A stretch of DNA of 64,000 nt, taken from Paracoccus sp. JM45. Lineage in GTDB: Bacteria > Pseudomonadota > Alphaproteobacteria > Rhodobacterales > Rhodobacteraceae. A program made the translations under genes and the position numbers. Location: positions 1 to 64,000 of the forward strand of contig NZ_QQVY01000002.1 of assembly GCF_003590715.1 (NCBI RefSeq), read 5' to 3'. Below, one piece after another: positions 34,316-42,777 of the stretch; position 1 is the first letter of the stretch; every line of letters begins with the position of its first letter. The notes beneath the pieces were generated by a model. That model did not search any database and was not told the origin of the DNA. It was given only the letters and a program-made list of their open reading frames with translations.

Positions 34316-35371
34316 TCAGGATGGAATGTCGCGGTCCAAGGGGGTGCGCGACTGCGGATCACGGATGGTATCACCCGGAATAAAGGTCGGCGTCAGGGCG
34401 ATGATCCGGTCATCCCGCCCGACATCCTTGCCCGCCACCAGACGCGCCGCGCGACGACCGATATCCACCCGACGTGCATCGGTTGTCGCCAGACGCATCG
34501 GCAAACCGTCCAGCAGATCGACACCGTTGAAGCCCGCCAGCCCGATCCGGCCCGGGACGTCATAGCCGTGTTCGATACAATGCAGCAGCCCCCCCGCCCC
34601 GATCATATCATTCGAGTAATAGAGGAAATCCAGATCGGGTGCCCGTGACAGGATACGCCCTGTCAGTTCACGCCCTTTCAGCAAGGATGATCCGCCCTGA
34701 TAATATTCGCGCGCCTCAAGCTGGACACCGGCACGGGCCAGACCTTCCTCGAAGCCCAGCAGGCGTTTGCGGGCACGATGGTCTTCGGGCATATGGGTGC
34801 CGACAAACCCGATGCGGCGATAACCTGCGGCCAGAATGCGGTCGGCCATTTCGCGACCTGCCCGCACATGGGAAATACCGACCAGCGTATCGATGCCTTC
34901 GCCATCGACATCCATAATCTCGATCACGGGGATGCCACTGTTTTGCAACATGGCGCGGGCGGCCTTGCTGTGTTCCAGCCCCGCCAGAATAACCCCTGAC
35001 GGCCGCCATGACAGCATGTCGTAAAGCACCATTTCCTCGCGCGCGGGGGAATAATTGGTGACGCCGATCACCGGTTGCAGGCCCGTGTCATCCAGTTCGG
35101 CTGATATCCCGCCCAACACATCCGGAAAGACCAGATTCGACAGTGACGGAATGACCACCGCAATCAGGTTCACCCGCTGGCTTGCCAGCCCCCCTGCAAT
35201 CTTGTTGGGGACATAGCCAAGCATCTTGGCCGCTGTCAGAACCTTTTCCCGCGTCGCCGCCGATACATCGCCGCGGTTGCGCAGCACACGGCTGACGGTC
35301 ATCTCGGAGACGCCCGAAGCCTCGGACACGTCACGAAGGGTCAGAGGGCGGCGCGGGCGTGTAGGGATCAT
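34316..35371 (-). CDS. LacI family transcriptional regulator
   Basis: A 351-residue repressor. The N-terminal helix-turn-helix reads TLRDVSEASGVSEMTVSRVLR (about residues 10-30) and the hinge helix KIAGGLASQRVN, followed by a periplasmic-binding-protein-like sensor domain (LIAVVIPSLSNLVFPDV). The sequence resembles the GntR/gluconate branch of LacI. No sugar transport or catabolic genes are adjacent; the next gene on the strand is the S49 peptidase 44 bases on. Ligand and targets unknown. The start could be ATG 35371 or TTG 35401. Confidence 0.85.
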   Translation of the reverse strand: MIPTRPRRPLTLRDVSEASGVSEMTVSRVLRNRGDVSAATREKVLTAAKMLGYVPNKIAGGLASQRVNLIAVVIPSLSNLVFPDVLGGISAELDDTGLQPVIGVTNYSPAREEMVLYDMLSWRPSGVILAGLEHSKAARAMLQNSGIPVIEIMDVDGEGIDTLVGISHVRAGREMADRILAAGYRRIGFVGTHMPEDHRARKRLLGFEEGLARAGVQLEAREYYQGGSSLLKGRELTGRILSRAPDLDFLYYSNDMIGAGGLLHCIEHGYDVPGRIGLAGFNGVDLLDGLPMRLATTDARRVDIGRRAARLVAGKDVGRDDRIIALTPTFIPGDTIRDPQSRTPLDRDIPS

Positions 35372-35454
35372 GGGGTGCCAGTTGCTGGGGGATTGCGTCA
35401 AAGGATGTTAGCGAAACCATTCAGCAGCGACAACCACACGATACATCAGCCCGC

Positions 35455-35484
35455 TTGCCAAACCCTGCCTTGCACCGCTAAACG
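35455..35484 (+). promoter_or_regulatory. Candidate promoter of tRNA-Arg
   Basis: TTGCCA at 35455-35460 and TAAACG at 35479-35484 are spaced 18 bases apart, and the latter ends ten bases before the tRNA. This fits a sigma-70 promoter placed for a short 5' leader, but neither element is a full consensus match. Confidence 0.4.
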
Positions 35485-35494
35485 TGCCAAAGAC

Positions 35495-35571
35495 GGCCCC
35501 GTGGCTCAACTGGATAGAGCAGCCCCCTCCTAAGGGGCAGGTTAGTGGTTCGAATCCACTCGGGGTCACCA
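35495..35571 (+). tRNA. tRNA-Arg, anticodon CCT
   Basis: A 77-base cloverleaf. Acceptor GGCCCCG pairs with CGGGGTC (one G-U), the anticodon stem GCCCC/GGGGC encloses loop CTCCTAA with anticodon CCT reading AGG, and the T-arm loop is TTCGAATC. The 3' CCA is encoded. It stands alone between the LacI gene and an unclassified membrane protein. No integrase gene or repeat of its 3' end is visible, so it is not evidently an island attachment site. Confidence 0.95.
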
Positions 35572-35729
35572 TTTCCTTAATTGATATATTGGATGATGCG
35601 GCCTTTCCCTTTTCGCTGTTGTCTGGAAAGCTGCGCGACAGTTCGTGATCTGGCTTTTTTCGTCGTGGTCATGGATGGTTCAGATGTATTTCACCGCACA
35701 CTTCCGATTTGGCCGGATTGATAACCGTT

Positions 35730-37121
35730 ATGCCCGAACGTATTGCCCGCCTCTGCATCTCGGTCCTGATTGCAATAGCGTTGTTCCAGATTTTTCATGC
35801 CTCGGATCTGTTGGCATTCGGTGGGGGGCTTGCGCTTGTCGTCTTCTTTGCGACGACATGGCGACAACTGACCGTTGTCAGTTTTGTCCCGATGGCATTG
35901 GCGATGATATTGATGGTGGAGGCCCTGATCCAAGGGGTCGGTTCGCATGTCTTTGCGCTGGCGCTGGAACGGGCGATTTTTCTGGCCTCGCTTTTGGCAC
36001 TGTTGGGCGTTCTCCGGACCGCCGCCGCTGTTGCCCCGGAAATCGAGCGGGCGGGCAAATATCTGACAGCCCAGCCACCGGGGCGGCGGTATCTGGCGCT
36101 GAATTTCGGCGGGCATATCTTCGGCACGCTGATCAATCTTGGCGGGCTGGCGATTTTGCTGGATATGGCAATGCGGTCAATGGCCACGAATTCGGCCCAT
36201 CTTCCCCCTGACCTGCAAGAGGTTAAATTCCGTCGCATGACACTGGCCGTAACCCGCGGCTTTGCTTTGGTCGCATTGTGGTCGCCTATGGGTTTTGCGG
36301 TGAATTCCCTGCTGCTGTCGATGCCCGAACTCGATTATCTGGATTTCGCGCCGCTTGGTTTTGCCCTGTCATTCGTTTGCGCGGGCTATGGCTGGGTGCT
36401 GGATCGGGTGACCGCACCGCGCGGGCGCAACGTGGCGCCTCCGGCGTCACCACCTGATCCCGCCGATGGACGGGCGGTCTGGTTGTTGCTGACGCATGTC
36501 GGGCTGCTGGGTGTGGCGGTGATTGCGCTGAATGCCTTGACCATCTTGTCATTCCAGCAATCGCTGTTGCTGGTGGTTCCAAGCTATAGCCTTGGGTGGG
36601 CGGCATGGACGGGTGGACGTAATGCCATCGGTGTCACGGGAAATGTGGTCCGTCAGGCTGTGTCGCGCTTTCCATTGGCAGCATCCGAACTGGGGGTCTT
36701 CGCATCAGCCGGTCTGTTGTCGGTGCTGGTGGTCGAGGTGATGCCGACCGAGGCGATCCGCATATTGGCCACCGATCTGCATCTGACCGCCCTGCCCGTC
36801 ATCTGGATTTTTGCGGTTACCTTGTTCGGACTGGCCTGTATCGGTATCAATCCCATCATTACCGCATCGGTTATGGGCAGCCTTGGCACCCAGCTGGGCA
36901 TTGCGGGTCTGTCGGATGTTGCCATTGCTGTGGCGCTGATCGGGGTCTGGTCAGCAGTGATGTGCTTTTCGCCTTTTATCACCACCGTCGCCTATGCAGG
37001 GGCAGTTGTAGGACGATCACCCTTTATGGTCGGGGTCAGGTGGAACTGGGTTTACAGCACGACATTGGCACTGGGATGGACCATCGCCACATCGCTGGCG
37101 GTGTATTCAGGCCTGCTCTGA
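35730..37121 (+). CDS. Unclassified multi-pass membrane protein, transporter-like
   Basis: A 463-residue protein with roughly twelve hydrophobic segments and short loops, the shape of a secondary transporter. GINPIITASVMGSLG and SAVMCFSPFITTVAYAGAVVG near the C-terminus look like the re-entrant loops of ion-transporter-superfamily (ArsB/SLC13-like) carriers, but I cannot place it in a named family. One extended loop around residues 225-245 is Pro/Ala rich (RNVAPPASPPDPADG). The ATG at 35730 was preferred to a TTG at 35709. It is alone on its strand with a hairpin terminator behind it. Confidence 0.7.
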   Translation: MPERIARLCISVLIAIALFQIFHASDLLAFGGGLALVVFFATTWRQLTVVSFVPMALAMILMVEALIQGVGSHVFALALERAIFLASLLALLGVLRTAAAVAPEIERAGKYLTAQPPGRRYLALNFGGHIFGTLINLGGLAILLDMAMRSMATNSAHLPPDLQEVKFRRMTLAVTRGFALVALWSPMGFAVNSLLLSMPELDYLDFAPLGFALSFVCAGYGWVLDRVTAPRGRNVAPPASPPDPADGRAVWLLLTHVGLLGVAVIALNALTILSFQQSLLLVVPSYSLGWAAWTGGRNAIGVTGNVVRQAVSRFPLAASELGVFASAGLLSVLVVEVMPTEAIRILATDLHLTALPVIWIFAVTLFGLACIGINPIITASVMGSLGTQLGIAGLSDVAIAVALIGVWSAVMCFSPFITTVAYAGAVVGRSPFMVGVRWNWVYSTTLALGWTIATSLAVYSGLL

Positions 37122-37123
37122 CG

Positions 37124-37155
37124 ACAAAAGGCAGACCGGAAGGACCGCCTTTTGT
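37124..37155. terminator. Bidirectional terminator
   Basis: ACAAAAGGC and GCCTTTTGT form a nine-base-pair stem whose A/T ends provide a T-run on both strands. It lies between the convergent membrane-transporter and PepSY-like genes. Confidence 0.7.
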
Positions 37156-37163
37156 GCTTGGAT

Positions 37164-37718
37164 TTAGTTTGTTGCGGACTCTGACGCGTCATGTCCCACA
37201 TCCAGACCCGCGTCGGTTCCCGTGCCGATCGGGTCATGGCCGGCTGTATGCGGATCATCCAAGGGCTCTGCAAAGCCGCCGTGACCGGCGTTTTCGGGAA
37301 CATTGTCCATCGCCCGATCCGCAATCGAGGGTTCGCGGTCAACGATTTCTACGCCATCGACAGACTTCAGCTGACCATTGTCAGTGCTATAGACCAATTC
37401 CGTCGGTACGCCCTCACGCTGTCCGGTGATGGTCAGCGTCGGACCTTTGCGGGTGATTTTCAGATCTGTGAAGCCTTGGGCAATCATCGTCTGGATAATT
37501 GCGTCGTTATTATCGACCTCTTCCAGCACTGGCAGACCGTTGGCCCATTCCAGACCTTTGGAATGTTCCGCGTCCACAGCCCTATCCGGCACCAGCACGT
37601 CGTTGCCTTGTGGAGTGGACACGACATCTGCCTGCGCCAGCGCCGCCCCAGCCAGCACAGTGGACAGGACGGCAGTCTTGCCGCCCAGTATCAGCGTCTT
37701 GATTGGAAATGTTAGCAT
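37164..37718 (-). CDS. Secreted PepSY-like domain protein
   Basis: A 184-residue exported protein. The signal peptide (residues 1-29) ends AGAALAQA. The central part, IIQTMIAQGFTDLKITRKG then TLTITGQREGVPTELVYST, has the pattern of a PepSY domain (about residues 75-125), a small fold often found in periplasmic peptidase-inhibitor-like proteins. The C-terminal 60 residues are acidic, Gly/His/Asp rich and probably disordered. GGAGAA precedes the ATG. The next gene, 314 bases away and divergent, is another small secreted protein. Confidence 0.7.
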   Translation of the reverse strand: MLTFPIKTLILGGKTAVLSTVLAGAALAQADVVSTPQGNDVLVPDRAVDAEHSKGLEWANGLPVLEEVDNNDAIIQTMIAQGFTDLKITRKGPTLTITGQREGVPTELVYSTDNGQLKSVDGVEIVDREPSIADRAMDNVPENAGHGGFAEPLDDPHTAGHDPIGTGTDAGLDVGHDASESATN

Positions 37719-38032
37719 TTGCGTTCTCCGTCATTGATTGGCGGGGCAACGCATATGGGGCGGTGTTTTGTTCCATCACCATTGACTGCAACCTTGCTGA
37801 TCACGTGATGCTCACCCGAACGTGCTGGAAATGGACCGATGTGGCGGGTCCATGGCCGGAACCTGCCGAAAGCCACGTCCTAAATCCTGCCGAAATGGCA
37901 GGCTTTTGCCGCAGATGTTGCCCTGACTATTTTGCACGGGAATTCCCCGTTCAGGCACCCTAGCTTCCTAACCAAGCGCCCCGACGCCATCAGGTGGAGC
38001 GGGCGCGACAATGACGGAAAAGGAGAAATCGC
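37719..38032. other. 314-base divergent intergenic region
   Basis: It separates two secreted-protein genes transcribed outward and should hold both promoters. The only regular structure I see is the perfect palindrome ATCACGTGAT at 37800-37809. An 86-codon plus-strand frame (37703-37963) has no ribosome binding site and unnatural composition and is not called. Confidence 0.4.
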
Positions 38033-38449
38033 ATGATCCGCCATATCGCATTGGCCATAGGCCTTGGACTGACCGCACCTGTCGCCGTTCTGGCACAAAC
38101 CGCAGATGCGCCGGAAGCGCAGCCGCAAGCGCCACAGACGATGGACAGTGCTGCCACATATCAGGCCGCCCGCAACCAGCTGGGAATTTTGAAATACTGC
38201 AACGCAGAAGGCTTCTCGGGCGAGGAAGCGATTGAATCGCAATCCAAGCTGGTCGGCATGCTGCCCGGCGAGGATGCGGAAGCCGGTGCCGCCGCCGAAC
38301 AAAAGGGCGAGGCAGGCACCGTCTCTATCGGTGAGGCCGAGATGTCGCTGGCCGATGCAGCTGCCAGCCAGAACAGCAATGTCGAAGAGACCTGCAAACA
38401 GATCGAAGCTGCCGTTAATCAGGTCGCCCCGACCATGCCCGCAGGCTGA
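38033..38449 (+). CDS. Small secreted protein, ESAT-6-like label in Rhodobacteraceae
   Basis: A 138-residue exported protein. Signal peptide residues 1-22 end PVAVLAQ-TAD. The mature part is helical and acidic: YQAARNQLGILKYCNAEGFSG, then a Gly/Ala/Glu-rich hinge, then SLADAAASQNSNVEETCKQI. Two Cys in the mature chain could form a disulfide. Related alphaproteobacterial proteins are, as I recall, labelled pore-forming ESAT-6 family in databases, but no WXG motif or type VII system is present, so that name is weak. AAAGGAGA precedes the ATG. Confidence 0.68.
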   Translation: MIRHIALAIGLGLTAPVAVLAQTADAPEAQPQAPQTMDSAATYQAARNQLGILKYCNAEGFSGEEAIESQSKLVGMLPGEDAEAGAAAEQKGEAGTVSIGEAEMSLADAAASQNSNVEETCKQIEAAVNQVAPTMPAG

Positions 38450-38471
38450 TCACGCCATTACAGAAATACCG

Positions 38472-38501
38472 GAACGCGGGTCGCACATGCGGCCCGCGTT
38501 C
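38472..38501. terminator. Hairpin between convergent genes
   Basis: GAACGCGGG pairs with CCCGCGTTC around a 12-base loop in the 57-base gap between the small secreted protein and the AI-2E permease genes. No U-tract follows, so it is a probable rather than certain shared terminator. Confidence 0.55.
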
Positions 38502-38506
38502 TGCGT

Positions 38507-39760
38507 TCAGGGATCGACCGCGTCGGGTGCGCCATGGGTGCGTGCGACTTCGGCAGTGACGGCGCGGGCAGCGGTTTCATCCTCGGCCTCGGCACCTGCC
38601 TCGACCAGATCGCGGGCGTCTTCCTGATCGTCGTCTTCCAGCGCGGGCGGTTCGTCACCTGCAAGGAAGTTGCCGAATTTTTCCCAACCGGGAACATGAT
38701 CGGCCAGAACGCGCAGAACAACCAGAACCGGCACGGCAATCACCATTCCCAGCACCGACCACAACCACGCCCAAAGGGCGACGGCCAGAAACACGACGAC
38801 CGTGTTCATCTGCAAGCGGCGCGACACGAAATAGGGCGTGATGATCTGCCCCTCAAGCGAGGTCAGCCCCAGATAGGTCAGCGCCACCATCCCCGGCCAG
38901 AACAGCCCCGGCATAACGACCAGTGCCACCAGCCCTGAAATCGCGACCCCTGTGATGGCCCCCAAATAGGGGATGAAGTTCAAAACAAAGGCCCCCATCC
39001 CGAACAGTAAGGCACCGGGCATTCCCCATGCGAACATGGCAAGGCCGATGACCAGACCAAGACCTGCGTTGATGATGGTGATGGCACCCAGATAGTTGCC
39101 AAGCGAATCCTCGATTTCACGCAGTGCCAGATAGGCACCGCGTTTGTCGCGCATCCGGTCAAAGCTCTGGACGATCTTCAGATACAGCAAATCCCCTGAT
39201 GCGATCATGAAGAACAACAGGATCAGCGTGAAAAACGTCTGGCCCAGCAACAAAGGTGCGGATTTCACGACCGTGCCAAGGGTGGTCGAACCGCTTTCTT
39301 CGACCTTGATGGCGGTTGAACTGTCATCCTCTGGCCCGACTTGCTGTGCCTCGTCGATGCGTTGCGCCGCGTCGCGCAAATCTGAAATGGAATCGCGAAC
39401 GCTGTCGAATTTCGCCTCAAGCTGCTGGCTGATGATCGGCATATTGTTCATGGCGCGGCTGATCGGCCCGCTGGCAGCATAGGCCAGAACAGCCACCGCC
39501 AGCATAATCGAGACTGTGACAATCAGCGCAGTTACCGCGTCAGGAATTCCGCGACGTCTGGCAAAGCGCCGGAAGGGCGTGAAAACAAAGAACAGCAGGA
39601 TTGCCATTGTGACTGGCATCAGAAAATCGCGTCCCGCCGCAAGGGCAGAAAACGCAAGTACTAGGAATATTCCGATAATGGCCCAATTGGCCATACGTGG
39701 CACCGAGCTGTGTTCCTTAACAGGTACGCGCGGAAAAAGATGTCCGTTTGGACTTGGCAT
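38507..39760 (-). CDS. AI-2E family (PerM-like) membrane transporter
   Basis: A 417-residue protein with about eight helices. The family blocks FLMPVTMAILLFFVFTP near the N-terminus, GMGAFVLNFIPYLGAITG in the middle and LGLTSLEGQIITPYFVSRRLQMN near the C-terminus are present. An insert between helices (about 110-150, rich in Asp/Glu/Gln) is probably periplasmic. The last 45 residues are acidic and soluble. Members export autoinducer-2, ions or unknown solutes; the substrate here is unknown. The ATG at 39760 follows GGGGT. Confidence 0.85.
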   Translation of the reverse strand: MPSPNGHLFPRVPVKEHSSVPRMANWAIIGIFLVLAFSALAAGRDFLMPVTMAILLFFVFTPFRRFARRRGIPDAVTALIVTVSIMLAVAVLAYAASGPISRAMNNMPIISQQLEAKFDSVRDSISDLRDAAQRIDEAQQVGPEDDSSTAIKVEESGSTTLGTVVKSAPLLLGQTFFTLILLFFMIASGDLLYLKIVQSFDRMRDKRGAYLALREIEDSLGNYLGAITIINAGLGLVIGLAMFAWGMPGALLFGMGAFVLNFIPYLGAITGVAISGLVALVVMPGLFWPGMVALTYLGLTSLEGQIITPYFVSRRLQMNTVVVFLAVALWAWLWSVLGMVIAVPVLVVLRVLADHVPGWEKFGNFLAGDEPPALEDDDQEDARDLVEAGAEAEDETAARAVTAEVARTHGAPDAVDP

Positions 39761-39828
39761 ATATGACCCCCGATTGACGCCGCGTCCCCCAACGCATCTG
39801 GCGTTTGTCATTCGGGTGCGAACGCGAA

Positions 39829-39855
39829 CGGCGGGCCGGATGTTCCGGCCCGCCG
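39829..39855 (-). terminator. Hairpin behind the carboxynorspermidine dehydrogenase gene
   Basis: CGGCGGGCCGGA and TCCGGCCCGCCG form a 12-base-pair stem with a three-base loop, 28 bases after the stop codon at 39883. No U-run follows. Confidence 0.6.
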
Positions 39856-39882
39856 CTGGCAGAGGTCAAAGATCGGTCGCGA

Positions 39883-41109
39883 TCAGATGGCGTGATCACC
39901 GGTTGCGTCGATGACGCGGGTCGGCAATCCCATATCGCCCAGCAGTTCAAGGAACGGCCGCGCGGGCAACTCCTCGACGTTGGCCATCTTTTTTACGTCC
40001 CACGGACCGCGTGCAATCAGGATCGCGGCCGCAACGGGGGGGACACCGGCGGTAAAGCTGATGCCCTGACTGCCGACCTCGGTATAGGCGTCCTTGTGGT
40101 CGGCCACGTTATAGATAAACACCTCGCCCGGTTTGCCGTCGCGGGTGCCTTTGACCAGATCGCCGATGCAGGTTTTGCCTTCGTAATCGGGCGCAAGGCT
40201 GGCGGGATCGGGCAGCACTGCCTTGACGACCTTCAGCGGCACCACTTCATCACCATTGGCCAGCTTGACGGGCTGTTCGGACAGCAGGCCAAGGTTCTGC
40301 AGCACGGTGAAGACGTTAATGTAATGTTCGCCAAAGCCCATCCAGAAGCGCACATCGGCGTCCTTGTAACGGGCAGCAAGGCTGTGAACCTCATCGTGGC
40401 CCGACAGATAGGCGTTGCGTTTGCCGACGACGGGAAGATCCCATTCGCGGCCAACCTCGAACATCTTGTTCGTCTTCCATTCGCCGCCCTGCCACGAATA
40501 GACGGTGCCGGTGAATTCACGGAAGTTGATTTCGGGGTCGAAGTTGGTGGCAAACCAGCGGCCATGCGAACCGGCGTTGATGTCGACGATATCGATGCTG
40601 TCGATCTTGTCGAAATACTCATCCTCGGCCAGACGGGCATAGGCGTTCACAACGCCCGGATCGAAACCCGCGCCCAACACGGCGGTAATGCCGGCTTTGG
40701 CCACGTCTTCGCGGCGCTTCCATTCATAGTTGGCATACCACGGCGGTGTTTCGCAGACCTTTGCAGGATCTTCGTGGATGGCCGTGTCGATATAGGCGGC
40801 ACCGGTGCGGATACAGCCTTCCAGCACGGTCATATTGATGAAGGCAGTGCCCACATTGATCACGATTCCGGCGTCGACCTTGCGGATCAGCGCCTCGACC
40901 GCATCCGAGTCCATCGCGTCCAATGCATGACTGGTAAAGGGCATATCGTGCCCCTTGTCGCGCAGGCTTGCGATGATGTCATCGGCCTTGGACTGGGTGC
41001 GGTTGGCGATATGCAGATCGCCAAATTCGCCCGCCCATTGCGCAACTTTATGGGCCGTGACCTGCGCCACGCCCCCCGCACCGATGATGAGCACATTCTT
41101 ATTCGCCAA
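39883..41109 (-). CDS. Carboxynorspermidine/carboxyspermidine dehydrogenase
   Basis: A 408-residue saccharopine-dehydrogenase-like enzyme that reductively couples putrescine (or diaminopropane) with aspartate semialdehyde. The NADPH motif is LIIGAGGVAQVTAHK (residues 7-21). GAAYIDTAIHEDP, LGAGFDPGVVNAYARLA and SQGISFTAGVPPVAAA match the CANSDH family. The start is TTG at 41109 with AAAGGAA seven bases upstream; no in-frame ATG would preserve the NADPH motif. It lies 40 bases after the decarboxylase gene of the same pathway. Confidence 0.9.
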   Translation of the reverse strand: MANKNVLIIGAGGVAQVTAHKVAQWAGEFGDLHIANRTQSKADDIIASLRDKGHDMPFTSHALDAMDSDAVEALIRKVDAGIVINVGTAFINMTVLEGCIRTGAAYIDTAIHEDPAKVCETPPWYANYEWKRREDVAKAGITAVLGAGFDPGVVNAYARLAEDEYFDKIDSIDIVDINAGSHGRWFATNFDPEINFREFTGTVYSWQGGEWKTNKMFEVGREWDLPVVGKRNAYLSGHDEVHSLAARYKDADVRFWMGFGEHYINVFTVLQNLGLLSEQPVKLANGDEVVPLKVVKAVLPDPASLAPDYEGKTCIGDLVKGTRDGKPGEVFIYNVADHKDAYTEVGSQGISFTAGVPPVAAAILIARGPWDVKKMANVEELPARPFLELLGDMGLPTRVIDATGDHAI

Positions 41110-41149
41110 TTCTGTTTCCTTTCACAGGCTAGCAGAGGTTGGGTGGCCT

Positions 41150-42250
41150 TTACGACAGGCTGCCTTTGTAATCGTCATAGGAGAAGCTGCGGACCTTGCG
41201 GATCGTTCCGTCTTCTTCCTTCAGCGCAATGGTCGGCATCGCCAGACCGTTGAACCAGTTCTTTTTGACCATGGTATATCCGGCCGCATCCTGAATGCTG
41301 ACCCGATCCCCGATCTGCAAGGGCTTTTCAAAGCGCGCCTCGCCGAAAATATCGCCTGCAAGGCAGGTCTTGCCCGCGATCTGATAGGTATGATCGCCGG
41401 TTTTGGGCAGTTTGGCGTCTTCGCGATAGATCAGCAGATCCAGCATATGTGCCTCGGTGCTGCTGTCGACGATGGCGACATCCTTGCCGTTGTTGATGAT
41501 GTCCAGAACGCTAACCTCCAGCGTCGTGGTTTGGGTGATGCTGGCTTCGCCCGGTTCAAGGAAGGCCTGAACGCCGAAGCGGTCCTGGAACGCCTTCAAC
41601 CGGTCGGCAAGGCGTTGCAACGGGTAACCTTCGCCCGTGAAATGGATACCGCCACCAAGGCTGACCCAGTCCAGACGCTTTAACACCGACCCGAATTCAT
41701 CCTCGATCCGCGTCAGCTGACGGTCGAACAGGTCGAAATCGCCGTTTTCACAGTTGTAATGGATCATCACGCCGTTGACGCGGTCCAGCGCGGTTTCCAG
41801 TCGTTCCACATCCCATTCGCCAAGACGGCTGAACGGACGCGCAGGGTCGGCCAGATCGAACCCGCTGGTCGAAAAGCGCGGGTTCAGGCGCAGGCCGGTC
41901 GCAATGCCCGCAGCCTTGTCCGAAAAGCGGTCCAGCTGCGACAGGCTGTTGAAAATGATCTTATCGGCATAGGATACGGCTTCGTCGATTTCATGATCCG
42001 CCCAAGCCACGGAATAGGCGTGGGTTTCCTTGCCGAATTTTTCGTGCCCCAGATGCAGTTCGTAAAGGGACGACGACGTGGTGCCATCCATGTAATCGCG
42101 CATCAAATCAAAGACCGACCATGTGGCAAAGCATTTCAGCGCCAGCAGGGCCTTGGCCCCCGATGCTTCGCGCAGCCATGCGACCTTTTCCATATTGGCG
42201 CGCAGTTTCGCCATATCGATCAAATAATGGGGCGTCTGCGGCAAAGTCAT
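41150..42250 (-). CDS. nspC: Carboxynorspermidine/carboxyspermidine decarboxylase
   Basis: A 366-residue fold-III PLP decarboxylase converting carboxyspermidine to spermidine (or the nor form). The PLP Lys is in LLALKCFA (K39); SLGGGIHFTGEGYP is the phosphate loop, EPGEA binds cofactor, and CLAGDIFGEA carries the active-site Cys-x-x-Asp. It is first in a two-gene operon with the dehydrogenase. Together with the ornithine decarboxylase at 15 kb it gives a complete spermidine route without S-adenosylmethionine decarboxylase. Confidence 0.93.
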   Translation of the reverse strand: MTLPQTPHYLIDMAKLRANMEKVAWLREASGAKALLALKCFATWSVFDLMRDYMDGTTSSSLYELHLGHEKFGKETHAYSVAWADHEIDEAVSYADKIIFNSLSQLDRFSDKAAGIATGLRLNPRFSTSGFDLADPARPFSRLGEWDVERLETALDRVNGVMIHYNCENGDFDLFDRQLTRIEDEFGSVLKRLDWVSLGGGIHFTGEGYPLQRLADRLKAFQDRFGVQAFLEPGEASITQTTTLEVSVLDIINNGKDVAIVDSSTEAHMLDLLIYREDAKLPKTGDHTYQIAGKTCLAGDIFGEARFEKPLQIGDRVSIQDAAGYTMVKKNWFNGLAMPTIALKEEDGTIRKVRSFSYDDYKGSLS

Positions 42251-42371
42251 GGGCGAACCTATCTTTCAAGCGCAAAGGGTGCGGACACGAAGACCGCGAT
42301 ATAGCCATGCCCCCCGCTTTTCGCAAGGAAACATGACGCAGAGATGAAGCAGGGGTATCTGGTTTTTCGCC

Positions 42372-42767
42372 CTAACCGGCGGTGGTGCCCGATGCAAAAC
42401 GGCGCAATTCGCGTTTGACCAGTTCCATTTCCGCACGCAGGGCGGTGATCTCGGTTGTCAGATCATCGTCAAGGGGGCGTCCGGCCAGCAGGGGCATACG
42501 GGCCAGCACCTCGCCGTCGGGGTCGGCTTCCTCTCCGGCGGCACCGGCATCCGACCGCAACAGCAGCGTTTGCAGCCCGTCGGTCAGAACCTCGCGCGGC
42601 AGATCCATTTCGACCAGCGATGCCTCATCCCCATCGGGCGTCATGCGCCCTTCGGCGATTACTTCGCCGTGCTGGACCAGAATGATGCGGGCGGGTGCGC
42701 CCTGCGGATGGGACAGCCGACCCCGCCACAAACCACCTTTCAGACCGTGATTCTCGAATTGTGTCAT
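42372..42767 (-). CDS. Hypothetical protein paired with the DUF6478 gene
   Basis: A 131-residue cytosolic protein I do not recognise. The first 60 residues look beta-rich (LKGGLWRGRLSHPQGAPARIILVQHGEVIAEG), and the end forms a short helix with heptad spacing (LTTEITALRAEMELVKRELRRFASG), possibly a dimerising coiled coil. AGGAGAAG precedes the ATG. It starts ten bases after the DUF6478 gene stops on the same strand, so the two are co-expressed. Confidence 0.65.
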   Translation of the reverse strand: MTQFENHGLKGGLWRGRLSHPQGAPARIILVQHGEVIAEGRMTPDGDEASLVEMDLPREVLTDGLQTLLLRSDAGAAGEEADPDGEVLARMPLLAGRPLDDDLTTEITALRAEMELVKRELRRFASGTTAG

Positions 42768-42777
42768 GGTCTTCTCC

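Noticed and set aside
35495..35571. tRNA-Arg as the attachment site of an integrated island
   Set aside because: No integrase, no duplicated tRNA end and no break in composition within the next 28 kb.
37703..37963. 86-codon plus-strand frame in the divergent intergenic region
   Set aside because: No ribosome binding site, atypical residues, and it overlaps the start of the PepSY-like gene on the other strand.
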